This document shows, in pieces, positions 24,783-32,698 of a stretch of DNA of 39,707 nucleotides. The position numbers and the translations under genes are program-made. Below the pieces are notes generated by a model. It did no database searches. It had not been told where the DNA came from and worked only from the letters and a program-made list of their open reading frames with translations. Numbering within the stretch: the first letter of the stretch is position 1; each line of letters opens with the position of its first letter. Origin of the DNA: Chitinimonas sp. BJB300 (GTDB lineage Bacteria > Pseudomonadota > Gammaproteobacteria > Burkholderiales > Chitinimonadaceae); contig NZ_PDZH01000034.1 in NCBI RefSeq assembly GCF_002735695.1, positions 1 to 39,707 of the forward strand, given 5' to 3'.

Positions 24783-25914
24783 ATGGTTGACGCACTGGTA
24801 TAACGCGCTCGATCAGCGGAACGACTACCCCTCGCTGTTCTCTAATCCCAGTGTGGCCGGTTGGTTGATCGGTGGCGAGCTGGTCGATCTCTACGCTGAC
24901 CTGGTACGCGTATTCGATAAGCGCAAGTCGCTGATTGCCTACTTTGGCAAACGGGCAGCGCAGACCAGGCGACGCGGCTCACTGCGGTATATCGCCTATC
25001 ACCTGATGCTGGACCGCGCCCGGGAAGGCTGCAAGCTATCGGACATTCTCGATGGCTTGGTGCCCACATCCCATATATTGCTCCTTGCTACAGGTGAACG
25101 TGCCAAGGACACGGCGGGCGGTATTCGACGGATTCTGCGGGTCGCGGAAACAGAAAAGCGCATCATGGTCACCATTGCCAAAAATGTGGGTCCTGCCGTC
25201 ATTGCCATGTTGATGGCCGGTTTGATTCTGATTTCTACCTACGGGGCCAAGATCGTTCCCCCGATGGCCAAGATCATCGGCAGCCTGGAACCGATCGGCC
25301 CGGCCCTGACAACCTGCTTTTACATTGCAGAATGGTTCAAGGGCGATTGGGTGGAACTCAGCCTGATGGCCGGCCTCGCTGCGGGCTATGGCATCTATCG
25401 CTCGCTGGGAAGCTGGACAGGCAGAACGCGCGCCCTTGCCGAGTCTCCCTTCTTATTCCCGCTCTCCCTGATTTATAAAATTTATCGCATTCGCGAAATG
25501 GCAATCCAGTTAATGGTCCTTTCCGCCGTGTTACGGGCGAAAGAGACACCGGCCAGGGCGTGCGAATTGATGGCTGCACGTGCCAATCCGTTCACCGCTG
25601 AGCACTTGCTGACGATGCGCGATCGCTTTGCCAACGGCGAAGCGCCCGCAGTCGCGCTGGATACCGGTTTTTTTGACCAGACCATCGTCGAGCGGGTGGA
25701 AATCGGGCAGGACGACGGGGAATTCAACGTGGTGATGGAAGCGTTGAGCACCACGTATTTTGACGACACGCTGAAGATCGTCCACCGCACCAGCCTGATG
25801 ATCGGCGGCATGATTTTCCTGGCGACCGTGGCGTTTATCACCGGCGTGATTCTCGATTATTTCACTTTGCAGGATGCCGTTCAAAGCGCCATCGACGCCA
25901 AAACCCGCATTTAA
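24775..25914 (+). CDS. pilR: type IVb pilus inner-membrane platform protein PilR (GspF family, 379 aa)
   Basis: Two GspF-type helical domains with membrane segments: the first after IMVTIAKNVGPAVIAMLMAG, a second near VELSLMAGLAAGYGIY, and a C-terminal one (MIGGMIFLATVAFITGVILD). SILDGLVP.. and ANGEAPAVALDTGFFDQTIV fit the repeated GspF motif. I chose the ATG at 24775 (MGRWLTHWYN), which overlaps the pilQ stop in ATGGGTAG; an upstream ATG at 24727 would overlap pilQ more and adds no conserved sequence. The protein acts with PilQ in the inner membrane. Confidence 0.9.
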   Translation: MGRWLTHWYNALDQRNDYPSLFSNPSVAGWLIGGELVDLYADLVRVFDKRKSLIAYFGKRAAQTRRRGSLRYIAYHLMLDRAREGCKLSDILDGLVPTSHILLLATGERAKDTAGGIRRILRVAETEKRIMVTIAKNVGPAVIAMLMAGLILISTYGAKIVPPMAKIIGSLEPIGPALTTCFYIAEWFKGDWVELSLMAGLAAGYGIYRSLGSWTGRTRALAESPFLFPLSLIYKIYRIREMAIQLMVLSAVLRAKETPARACELMAARANPFTAEHLLTMRDRFANGEAPAVALDTGFFDQTIVERVEIGQDDGEFNVVMEALSTTYFDDTLKIVHRTSLMIGGMIFLATVAFITGVILDYFTLQDAVQSAIDAKTRI

Positions 25915-25949
25915 CCCCCCGCTTCCAACCCATCAATTGGAGTCATGCT

Positions 25950-26486
25950 ATGAAAGTACCCTCTCTCAACCGTTCACAACACGGCTACACCCTCCTTGAA
26001 TTCATGGTGGTGCTTGCCCTGGGTGGTTTACTGCTGTTCTCCATCATTCGGCGTTTCGGTGGCCAGGAAGAAGCCACGAAGCTGCAGAATTTCGCGCCCA
26101 ACGTGATCGAACTCATCAATGAGGTCAATGCCTGGTCTGCAACCCAATTCGATACCAGCCGAGCCAGCAACCCGACCTTGCTTTCTATCGTGCCGGATCG
26201 GATGCGGGTGGGCGGCGAGGTACGTCATGATCTCGGCGGCATCGTCACGATGGCACCCTCGACCTTATCGGCTGCCAATGACGCCATTGCCTTGACGTTC
26301 AGCAACCTGCCACGCGACGCCTGCCGCAAAGAACTCGGCAAGGTGCAACAACGTGCCGCCGTGATTACCTCCAATGGGACCGTCGTAAAGTCTGCGACCG
26401 TGGCGGCACTCGACGACGATGCATTAAGAAGCGCCTGTACCGACGACAACGCCAATACGGTGATGTTCACGGTTCGCAAGGCATGA
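25950..26486 (+). CDS. pilS: type IVb major prepilin PilS (178 aa)
   Basis: Leader peptide MKVPSLNRSQHG ends in Gly12, cleaved before Tyr13; Glu17 is at +5 of the mature protein, followed by a hydrophobic helix (FMVVLALGGLLLF). The globular part has two Cys (in RDACRK and RSACTD) that could form the C-terminal disulfide loop typical of pilins. TTGGAGTCATGCT precedes the ATG. No prepilin peptidase (PilU) gene lies in this operon, so maturation must use one encoded elsewhere. Confidence 0.9.
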   Translation: MKVPSLNRSQHGYTLLEFMVVLALGGLLLFSIIRRFGGQEEATKLQNFAPNVIELINEVNAWSATQFDTSRASNPTLLSIVPDRMRVGGEVRHDLGGIVTMAPSTLSAANDAIALTFSNLPRDACRKELGKVQQRAAVITSNGTVVKSATVAALDDDALRSACTDDNANTVMFTVRKA

Positions 26487-26546
26487 TTCAGCGTTCCCTC
26501 CGCTTACCGAACCCCGTCGGCGGCGATGCCTTTACAAGGAGGCACT

Positions 26547-27851
26547 ATGTGCAATCGGACTCTCAACACGTTGCATCCACACCATCAACAAGGCGGGTGG
26601 ATGTTGATCTCGGTCATTATCGGGATTGCGTTGGCAGGTGTGACTTTTTACTACCAAGCACAACGAGAGTTGGCCGCCAGGGTTGACCAACTCGCGCGCG
26701 CGGAAGCGGATACCTCAAAGACGGCGGGCAACATTGCCAATGCCTATCTGGCCCGCTTCAATTTGCAACTTGCCAGTAATCCGCCGGCGGCCATACCTGG
26801 CGTCGCCAATCCCTATGAACCGAGCTGGACTGAATTGCAAACCGTCGGCGTCAATACGTTGGGCAAAGTAGTGTCAGGCCTGGGGGGTGGCGACTACCGC
26901 ATCCTCCTTCAGCGCAATCCGGCAGGGTGTACCACTGCCTGCAACGTCACCGGCGTGGTGGCCACGCAGTCGCCGGTCATGAATCCTGCAACCGGCAGGA
27001 TCGATCCCAATCTGGCTTCGCGTGTCGCTTACTATGCCGGTTCCGATGGCGGGGCCGTTTTGGCGGACGGGACGTTACAGGGACGGTCTGGTGCTTGGAC
27101 AACGACACTAGCGGATTCACAACCTGGTCAGGTCGTGCATCGCGTGGGATTTAATTCGTCCGCCTGGGCCAGCTTCTGCGCGAAAGGCAGTGATTGTAAC
27201 TATCGGACGGTGACCGCAACGACCGGCAACATCGGTGCCATTAATGGCACCACGCTGAACTATGCCGCAGGCAACTTTGGTGGCAACGCGGCGACGGCAG
27301 ATAACGCGACCCATGCTCAACAAGCGGAACACGCCAGACAGGCGCAGCTGGCTGAGCAGGCAACCAACGCTCTGCATGCACAAAATGCCGTGCTGGCGCA
27401 ATCCGCCAACCATGCGGTGCAAGCCAAATTCGCCAAAACAGCTGGTCGCGCATCGGCGGCTGACTATGCCACGGCAGCGCAAAGCGCGAATTTTGCCAGC
27501 TCTGCGCAAAATGCGGGTTATGCCACTGCGGCAGGGAGTGCTGCCACTTCAGGTCGAGCTGACAGTGCAGACAAGGCAGAAATAGCAGAGTTTGCTAACC
27601 GATCTGGCGCAGCAGAATCATGCCCTGGCTGCTCAATTGATGGAGGAGGTGACACCGACAGCCCTACTTCGGGCAAGTCTTGTCGGCTCTGGGGATACGA
27701 TAACCCAGGCAAACCCCGTACTTGGGACATCCCAGCAGGATCTTCTGCTATGGTCCATTGCCAAAACAGCGCTGGTGATGAGTGGAATTTTAGTTCCTAT
27801 TATTGTGATGGTAAAACGGGTAGAGCCATCCGAACTTCTGGACCCTGCTAA
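26547..27851 (+). CDS. pilV: minor pilin / tip adhesin PilV (434 aa)
   Basis: I chose the ATG at 26547 because AAGGAGGCACT directly precedes it; an in-frame ATG 7 codons earlier lacks this. The N-terminus has a prepilin-like GG-W cleavage site before WMLISVIIGIALAG; position +5 is Ser, not Glu. A conserved middle domain (about 50-235) includes a Cys pair near CTTACNV. From about 27285 to 27610 it becomes a three-residue A-x-x repeat (ADNATHAQQAEHARQAQLAE and onward), then a compact Cys-containing C-terminal domain of different base composition. In R64 the PilV tip chooses recipient cells and its end is switched by a shufflon; no shufflon repeats or rci gene are seen here. Confidence 0.85.
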   Translation: MCNRTLNTLHPHHQQGGWMLISVIIGIALAGVTFYYQAQRELAARVDQLARAEADTSKTAGNIANAYLARFNLQLASNPPAAIPGVANPYEPSWTELQTVGVNTLGKVVSGLGGGDYRILLQRNPAGCTTACNVTGVVATQSPVMNPATGRIDPNLASRVAYYAGSDGGAVLADGTLQGRSGAWTTTLADSQPGQVVHRVGFNSSAWASFCAKGSDCNYRTVTATTGNIGAINGTTLNYAAGNFGGNAATADNATHAQQAEHARQAQLAEQATNALHAQNAVLAQSANHAVQAKFAKTAGRASAADYATAAQSANFASSAQNAGYATAAGSAATSGRADSADKAEIAEFANRSGAAESCPGCSIDGGGDTDSPTSGKSCRLWGYDNPGKPRTWDIPAGSSAMVHCQNSAGDEWNFSSYYCDGKTGRAIRTSGPC

Positions 27852-27895
27852 TCAGCCCCACCATAAGGCATGCCAGAACAATAGGGACCGGTTTT

Positions 27896-28120
27896 TTAGG
27901 CAGGTTGATTGAACGCTATATCGATCCGATTAACCATGTCGTAAAGGGTCGCATGCCAATTTCCCGGTCCCCTCTCACGCGAACAGCCTGATTGAGTTTC
28001 AGGCATAGACGCCGCAGATAACACCTTCACGCCAAACTCGACGTTTACTTTCTCAGCGGCACCTGCATTGACCTGCGGGGGATTAATAGAAAACACCGCC
28101 AGGGCGTTATTTTCTACCAC
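27896..28120 (-). CDS. small hypothetical protein downstream of the XRE gene (74 aa)
   Basis: The frame starts 14 bp inside the 3' end of the XRE gene, suggesting coupling. The sequence MVENNALAVFSINPPQVNAG followed by AAEKVNVEFGVKVLSAA has a feel of the Trypco1 (trypsin-co-occurring) domain, where a VEVEFGVKL motif is common; this is a weak resemblance. The final part (GNWHATLYDMVNRIDIAF) would correspond to the end strand. No clear ribosome site. It could be the trimmed tail of a larger gene. Confidence 0.4.
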   Translation of the reverse strand: MVENNALAVFSINPPQVNAGAAEKVNVEFGVKVLSAASMPETQSGCSRERGPGNWHATLYDMVNRIDIAFNQPA

Positions 28121-28547
28121 GTTCTTTTGTGGTGGCAGTGGCGGGTGCGGTCTCTTCAGTTGGATACAGGCTTTTCACCAACAATACGGCACCATCAATG
28201 AAACCAGATGGAATAGGTCGATTCGCATGAACCTCAAAATAGGCTTCAAACAGACGAAGTAGTTCGTCGGGCATTGACACGAGCGTATAGCCAGGAATGA
28301 CGTCTGCGAGTAATGGGGGATCTGTTGGAATCCTGGGACCGCGATTAGCGATGAGCCAGAGCGGATTCACACCCAATGCCGCGGCTACCTTCAGCAGGTT
28401 TTCCCCATCGATCGATTTGTTTTTCCCAGTGGTCAAGCCATTCACTGCTTGTGGCGTCAGTCCAACCATTCGAGCCAATTGCGATTGGCCCATATTTTTT
28501 TTCTTGAGAGCGTCAATTAAACGTTCTGCGAGTGTCGGTAGCTCCAT
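28107..28547 (-). CDS. XRE-family transcriptional regulator (146 aa)
   Basis: An N-terminal helix-turn-helix of the Cro/CI type: LAERLIDALKKKNMGQSQLA then RMVGLTPQAVNGLTTGKNK and LLKVAAALGVNPLWLIANRG. The C-terminal ~75 residues are short and lack the Ser/Lys protease of LexA-like repressors, so it is not self-cleaving. It is divergent from the gene at 28744 and the intervening region holds two palindromes, so it probably represses one or both genes. No Shine-Dalgarno is visible before the ATG at 28547; the mRNA may be nearly leaderless. Confidence 0.85.
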   Translation of the reverse strand: MELPTLAERLIDALKKKNMGQSQLARMVGLTPQAVNGLTTGKNKSIDGENLLKVAAALGVNPLWLIANRGPRIPTDPPLLADVIPGYTLVSMPDELLRLFEAYFEVHANRPIPSGFIDGAVLLVKSLYPTEETAPATATTKERGRK

Positions 28548-28574
28548 CTAAGCAAGTCTAAAGGCCGTGATAAC

Positions 28575-28613
28575 AACCATGGTTTCAAAACATCGACCAC
28601 TGTGGTGTAATAT
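28575..28613. promoter_or_regulatory. operator pair and -10 box between divergent genes
   Basis: AACCATGGTT (28575-28584) and ACCAC-T-GTGGT (28596-28606) are related palindromes with centres ~21.5 bp apart, two DNA turns. The second directly abuts TAATAT (28608-28613), a good -10 box for the plus-strand gene, and lies within its promoter spacer. This is the arrangement expected for a Cro/CI-type repressor. Confidence 0.55.
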
Positions 28614-28743
28614 CAACACGCAGCCGATAGAATGGATTGCTCAACTTCACCCAAACGCCCCAACACTTCTTTCACAGATTAATTTTCTGCGCCATTGAGT
28701 GCCAAGGGGGACGGCTTACCTAGCTAAATGAAAGGAATCTCCG

Positions 28744-29166
28744 ATGAAAACCGCTGTTCCCTTGTTCTCCGCCATGGCTGCCTATGAAAACGAACCGCGG
28801 CTCATAAATGCAATTCGTAAGCTACTCCGCGAAATGAATGCGCAGGGAAAAATCACGCCAGCCTATAAAGAGGCGGTGATCACGATTCAACACGTGATGA
28901 ACACCCGGCAGATCAATGCAAACTACGCCGTGTTGGAAGAACCCATTCAGGTCGACAACGGTCAGGTGGCAGCCTGCATGACAATCACTGACGTCTCGTC
29001 CATTGAGGTTTTTCCAATTGAATACCTGACACATCGATGCGGGGAAGCCATTGCGCAACAGGCCATCACGGTGGGGCGAGTCGAAGGGGAATTGATCAAA
29101 ATCAATGCCAACCGCGTCATCGCAGATCGTATCGCCCTGGGGGAAAACTTTGAGCAACTGTCCTAG
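28744..29166 (+). CDS. hypothetical protein (140 aa), divergent from the XRE gene
   Basis: Unrecognised. AAAGGAATCTCCG gives a good ribosome site before the ATG. The product looks soluble and helical at first (LINAIRKLLREMNAQGKITPAYKEAV), with a strand-rich middle (EEPIQVDNGQVAACMTITDV). No Cys cluster, signal or membrane segment. Its promoter overlaps the palindromes that the XRE protein probably binds. Confidence 0.65.
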   Translation: MKTAVPLFSAMAAYENEPRLINAIRKLLREMNAQGKITPAYKEAVITIQHVMNTRQINANYAVLEEPIQVDNGQVAACMTITDVSSIEVFPIEYLTHRCGEAIAQQAITVGRVEGELIKINANRVIADRIALGENFEQLS

Positions 29167-29449
29167 GCGGTCGAGTTGTGTTGGGGTGAAGCCTAGGGAT
29201 CAACCCAGAGCCAGAGATACCCCTGCCTGAGTTGCTATTTTCCCAAGGGAAACTGGGTTTACAACAGCAGCGCCTCACTACTCAGAACAGCACATTATCT
29301 TCCGCAGCAGAAGGTAGTAAAAGGCGCCGTAGGCGCAAGCGCGCGTCAGCGCTAAAGACTTGGAAAGGGGTAGGGGAGGGCCCACCCATGACCGGCCCAA
29401 TGCCGGGCAGGGGTGGATGTTCAGTTGGAAAGCGGGAGGGGAAAAATAC
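29167..29449. other. intergenic region with a palindrome variant and short hairpins
   Basis: Contains ATTTTCCCAAGGGAAA (29237-29252), a decayed copy of the 18-bp palindrome with the same AA-centre variant as the array copy at 12081. It also has CCGGC-CCAAT-GCCGG (29392-29406) and a GCGC-rich run near 29320-29350. No gene seen. Confidence 0.5.
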
Positions 29450-30535
29450 TCACCGCATCAGTCTGAACGTGGTTCGCGCATCCAGCGCGTTGTCAGCCTG
29501 ACGCAACTGTGCTGCCATGGCGATGAAGCGCGGCGCATCGGCACGTCGGACGCGGTATGCATCATCCACCACCCCTTGGATTCGCGCCCATTGGTTCCAC
29601 GCGAAACTGCGGCCAAGCCCGACACTGGTCGCCGAGCTGGGGAAACGATCAGCCGTGCGAACTATTTCCTCCCAACTTGCGCCCCATTCCGCTGCATCAA
29701 AGCGAGAATGCCGCCCGGTCAGCGCGCGTCGCTCAAGCTGAAGCGACTGTTCCAACAAATCGGGGTGATAGGCTGCCAACCAAAATAACTCCCAGGGACG
29801 GCTGGCCGGGCAGAAAAAGTATGCCGATTTGATCGGCACATAGTCTGGGCCAAGTACTGCCTCGATGGCGGCAATACAATCGCTGCGCGTCCAGCCCAGC
29901 AACTGCAAGGGATAGGCGTAATCGAAATGCGCATCTGCCCTGGGCGCTTTTTTAATACGGCGCAGGTCAGCGGGTCCCGCATCGTAGCCAATCAGTTTGA
30001 CGATTCGCTCACCACATGCCTGTGCAGCCAACCAAACGGGATGCGGCGGGCAGGCATTGGGCCCACGTTTCGCGCCCAAGATGAAATAGTCTTGTGGGTC
30101 TTGCTTCCACTTTATGGAGCATCCCCCGCTACCGAACGCAAGGCTGGGCAAGGTTTCATTTTTCCAGCAGTTATCGAACAGCGAGTGATAGCCAGTGCTG
30201 GCCAAGGTACGTTTGGTACACACCGCAATGGCTGGCCAACCCCAACTGGCCAGCACCTCGTCCATCCGCCCCAGATGGTCCATCGTACTTGGCTTCTCGC
30301 CAAGGGTATTCGCAAAGCTAACGATGTCTGGACGTAAACCGGCAACATGAAGCGCGACCATCATCGCAGTCGAGTCCACACCCGCACCGAAACACAGCGC
30401 CAGTTTTCGTCCACTCAACGCGGCCTGCAACGTCTGTATTTGTGCTGCCGACAACAGCGTCTGCTGCCGTCTCCCGCTGGTCGTCATTGGCTCGAAGCCA
30501 GTGTCGGCCAGTACTCCGCTTTTCTCAAGCAACAT
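29450..30535 (-). CDS. PAPS-reductase/adenine-nucleotide alpha-hydrolase-like protein (361 aa)
   Basis: The PP-loop is LALCFGAGVDSTAMMVAL, a variant of the SGGxDS nucleotide-binding motif with Phe-Gly-Ala-Gly. Later, SGGCSIKWKQDPQDYFI matches the C..KWK..P motif of PAPS reductases and of IbrA/DndC-like members. It probably activates a substrate with ATP; the substrate is unknown. I chose the ATG at 30535 because AAAGGAACGCC precedes it. It follows a large ParB-like gene. PAPS-reductase-like and ParB-like genes are paired in the IbrA/IbrB systems of E. coli prophages, so the pair may work together. Confidence 0.75.
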   Translation of the reverse strand: MLLEKSGVLADTGFEPMTTSGRRQQTLLSAAQIQTLQAALSGRKLALCFGAGVDSTAMMVALHVAGLRPDIVSFANTLGEKPSTMDHLGRMDEVLASWGWPAIAVCTKRTLASTGYHSLFDNCWKNETLPSLAFGSGGCSIKWKQDPQDYFILGAKRGPNACPPHPVWLAAQACGERIVKLIGYDAGPADLRRIKKAPRADAHFDYAYPLQLLGWTRSDCIAAIEAVLGPDYVPIKSAYFFCPASRPWELFWLAAYHPDLLEQSLQLERRALTGRHSRFDAAEWGASWEEIVRTADRFPSSATSVGLGRSFAWNQWARIQGVVDDAYRVRRADAPRFIAMAAQLRQADNALDARTTFRLMR

Positions 30536-30609
30536 GGCGTTCCTTTGGCGCACACAGTCCCCAGGCAGGGCAGGGCTCGCCTTGAAATTTCAATGGGTAG
30601 AGATCGATG

Positions 30610-30629
30610 GCCCGCTAGAACAAGCGGGC
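30610..30629 (-). repeat. intercistronic hairpin
   Basis: GCCCGCT (30610-30616) pairs with AGCGGGC (30623-30629) between the ParB-like gene and the PAPS-reductase-like gene. No T-run follows on the minus strand. Confidence 0.5.
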
Positions 30630-30637
30630 CTCGGCTA

Positions 30638-32620
30638 TCAGATTGGCTGCTTCAGCATTTCAGGCAGCCAGTTTTTACCGGCCAGTTCCACCTCGGCAGC
30701 TTTGACCAGATCGGATTTTTTGCCAATTGCACTAAGGCGGGGCAGGGAGGCCGGCACGACCTCGGCGATGACGCTGAGAATGCGTTCACGTGAAACCTTG
30801 CTCAGATAATTGCTCCCGGTGACTTGCCACCATTCGGCCATGTCGCACGATGTTGCATCGGCAATGGCATCGGCGAGCGGCAAACGAATTTCGCGATCCT
30901 GCACTGCATTCAATGCCCCACTCGTTGCAAATGCCAGCAGTTCAACCAGGTCAGATTGCGGTTGTATCGCCAGCCAAGCAAACAGATCTTCCACCTCCGG
31001 CGGCAGCATTTCACGCCACTTTGCTTCTTCCGCATTGAGGAAGGCAAACGCCAGACTGTCTTCGATATCCGCTGCCTGTGCCTTGAGATAGGGAACGGTC
31101 AAACCGACGTGGAATGGTCCCGCTTCGAAGTGAGGATAAAACCGGCGCGCCACAAATTGATGCACAACGGCGACCAACGCCACTTCAGGCCGTTTAGTCA
31201 GTGATGCTTGCAGGGCTGCTGTACGATGGGCAGTCAGCGAAAGGGTCAGCTGCTTGTTGTGTACGGCCTTAGTTTTTACCGTGGCTTCTCCGGTCGAGTC
31301 ATTTTCACTTACTTGATCGGGCTCCGTTCGGGCGATCTTGACCCCATCATCATCGATTCGCTCACCTTCGCGTAGCTGGTCACGGCGCACTTCAAGGTTC
31401 CCTGAATAATCAAGTCCGATCACAACACCCAACTGTGCTTTGTCGTGCTCGATCTCTAGCTTTGCCTGCAAGTCGGAAAGCCGTTGTTCTGCCTGTTCCA
31501 GTTGCGCATACCAACCCCCTTGGTCATCCAATGCCTCTCTTTTGGCCATCACTTCGCCTTCGTCAAAGTCATCCTCGCAATCCTCCAATTCGGCATCAAG
31601 TTCATCGATACGCTGGCGAAGTGCTGAAGCAACGTCAGACTGCGCATCGATTTCGGCCTGTTCATCCGAGGATGCCTCACGATATCGACTAGGTGCAGTG
31701 CGATAACTTTGCATGCTGCGATAGTTCAAGTCGGGCACTGCTTCAACCCACGCCCACCCTTCCTCCTTTATCTTTTCGGCGATTTGGGTCAATTTCCGAT
31801 TTGCTAGGGCTTCCAGCAAAGCCGCGTCTTTGTAATACACAACATCGGAAAACAGGTCTTCGCGGATACTGCCACCTCCCGCCACATACTCTTCGGGATT
31901 GACGAAACGGCCATATCGGCTTTGATTCGTTACCTCGCCGGCCGTGATCCGTTGGCGGATGGAGGCCGCAGTACGGTTCCAATTTTGGGTGCTGTCCCAA
32001 ATGCCTTCCTGGACGACATGGTCGTCGGTCAAGGTAAACGCCATCAGAATTTCAAGGTCGATTTCATCGCGTTCACACATTGCGACCAGACGGGGCGAGA
32101 CCTTGGCTAATTCAAGTCGACGCTCCACCACTTTTGGCGTCACCCCATAATTTGCAGCCACGGTTTCAATGCTTTTGCCGGCATTTATTTGGCTGGCAAA
32201 CGCCTTGAACTGCTCTACAGGGTGCATTGCCATGCGACCGTGGTTTTCTGCAAGCGACAATTGCTCCGCCTGCGCTTCGTCCACGATCAGCACCGGCACT
32301 TCAAAATCAGCGGGCATTTTTCCCATGCTGACCAGCCATTGACAGGCACGCATACGGCGACCACCTGCCACGACGCCATACTTGCCCGTCGCCTTGCCTT
32401 TCTTATCCCGATGCACAACGACAACCAAGGTATTCAGTACTGCGCCAACCGAGTAGATCAACGCCACTAATTCGCTGAGATCGGTTTCTTTCGTGCGGAC
32501 ATTGTAGCGAGAGATTTCCAGCGCACTTACCGGCACGCTACGGCGCTCGCCGATGAGCGCAGTGATCGGGTCTTTGCCTGCAAGCATGGCGGCAACAATG
32601 GGATTCAGGGGTGCATTCAT
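30638..32620 (-). CDS. large ParB/RepB/Spo0J-family protein (660 aa)
   Basis: The N-terminal ParB domain has VPVSALEISRYNVR, the box GGRRMRACQWL, and LSLAENHGRMAMHPVEQFKA, followed by the HTH segment SIETVAANYGVTPKVVERRL. Residues about 320-400 form an acidic coiled coil (ELDAELEDCEDDFDEGEV), and the C-terminal ~200 residues are a helical domain seen in plasmid/ICE ParB proteins of this size. The DNA target is not known. The start at 32620 is supported by GGAGAAAATG; an ATG one codon earlier or a TTG at 32632 are alternatives. It lies between methylase-like and PAPS-reductase-like genes in one direction. No ParA is present. Confidence 0.85.
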   Translation of the reverse strand: MNAPLNPIVAAMLAGKDPITALIGERRSVPVSALEISRYNVRTKETDLSELVALIYSVGAVLNTLVVVVHRDKKGKATGKYGVVAGGRRMRACQWLVSMGKMPADFEVPVLIVDEAQAEQLSLAENHGRMAMHPVEQFKAFASQINAGKSIETVAANYGVTPKVVERRLELAKVSPRLVAMCERDEIDLEILMAFTLTDDHVVQEGIWDSTQNWNRTAASIRQRITAGEVTNQSRYGRFVNPEEYVAGGGSIREDLFSDVVYYKDAALLEALANRKLTQIAEKIKEEGWAWVEAVPDLNYRSMQSYRTAPSRYREASSDEQAEIDAQSDVASALRQRIDELDAELEDCEDDFDEGEVMAKREALDDQGGWYAQLEQAEQRLSDLQAKLEIEHDKAQLGVVIGLDYSGNLEVRRDQLREGERIDDDGVKIARTEPDQVSENDSTGEATVKTKAVHNKQLTLSLTAHRTAALQASLTKRPEVALVAVVHQFVARRFYPHFEAGPFHVGLTVPYLKAQAADIEDSLAFAFLNAEEAKWREMLPPEVEDLFAWLAIQPQSDLVELLAFATSGALNAVQDREIRLPLADAIADATSCDMAEWWQVTGSNYLSKVSRERILSVIAEVVPASLPRLSAIGKKSDLVKAAEVELAGKNWLPEMLKQPI

Positions 32621-32653
32621 CATTTTCTCCAAGAAGTAAGGGTATCCATCAAT

Positions 32654-32689
32654 CTCCCGCTGTCTGGCGCGCTTGCCGCGCAGCGGGAG
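32654..32689 (-). repeat. intercistronic hairpin
   Basis: CTCCCGCTG (32654-32662) pairs perfectly with CAGCGGGAG (32681-32689) in the 78-bp gap between the methylase-like and ParB-like genes. No T-run. With the hairpins at 30610 and 33586 it makes a pattern of one GC-rich hairpin per gap in this block. Confidence 0.55.
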
Positions 32690-32698
32690 ACTGCAAAT

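Noticed and set aside
27600-28000. Shufflon at the end of pilV
   Set aside because: No inverted 19-bp sfx-type repeats, no alternative C-terminal frames and no rci-like recombinase follow pilV.
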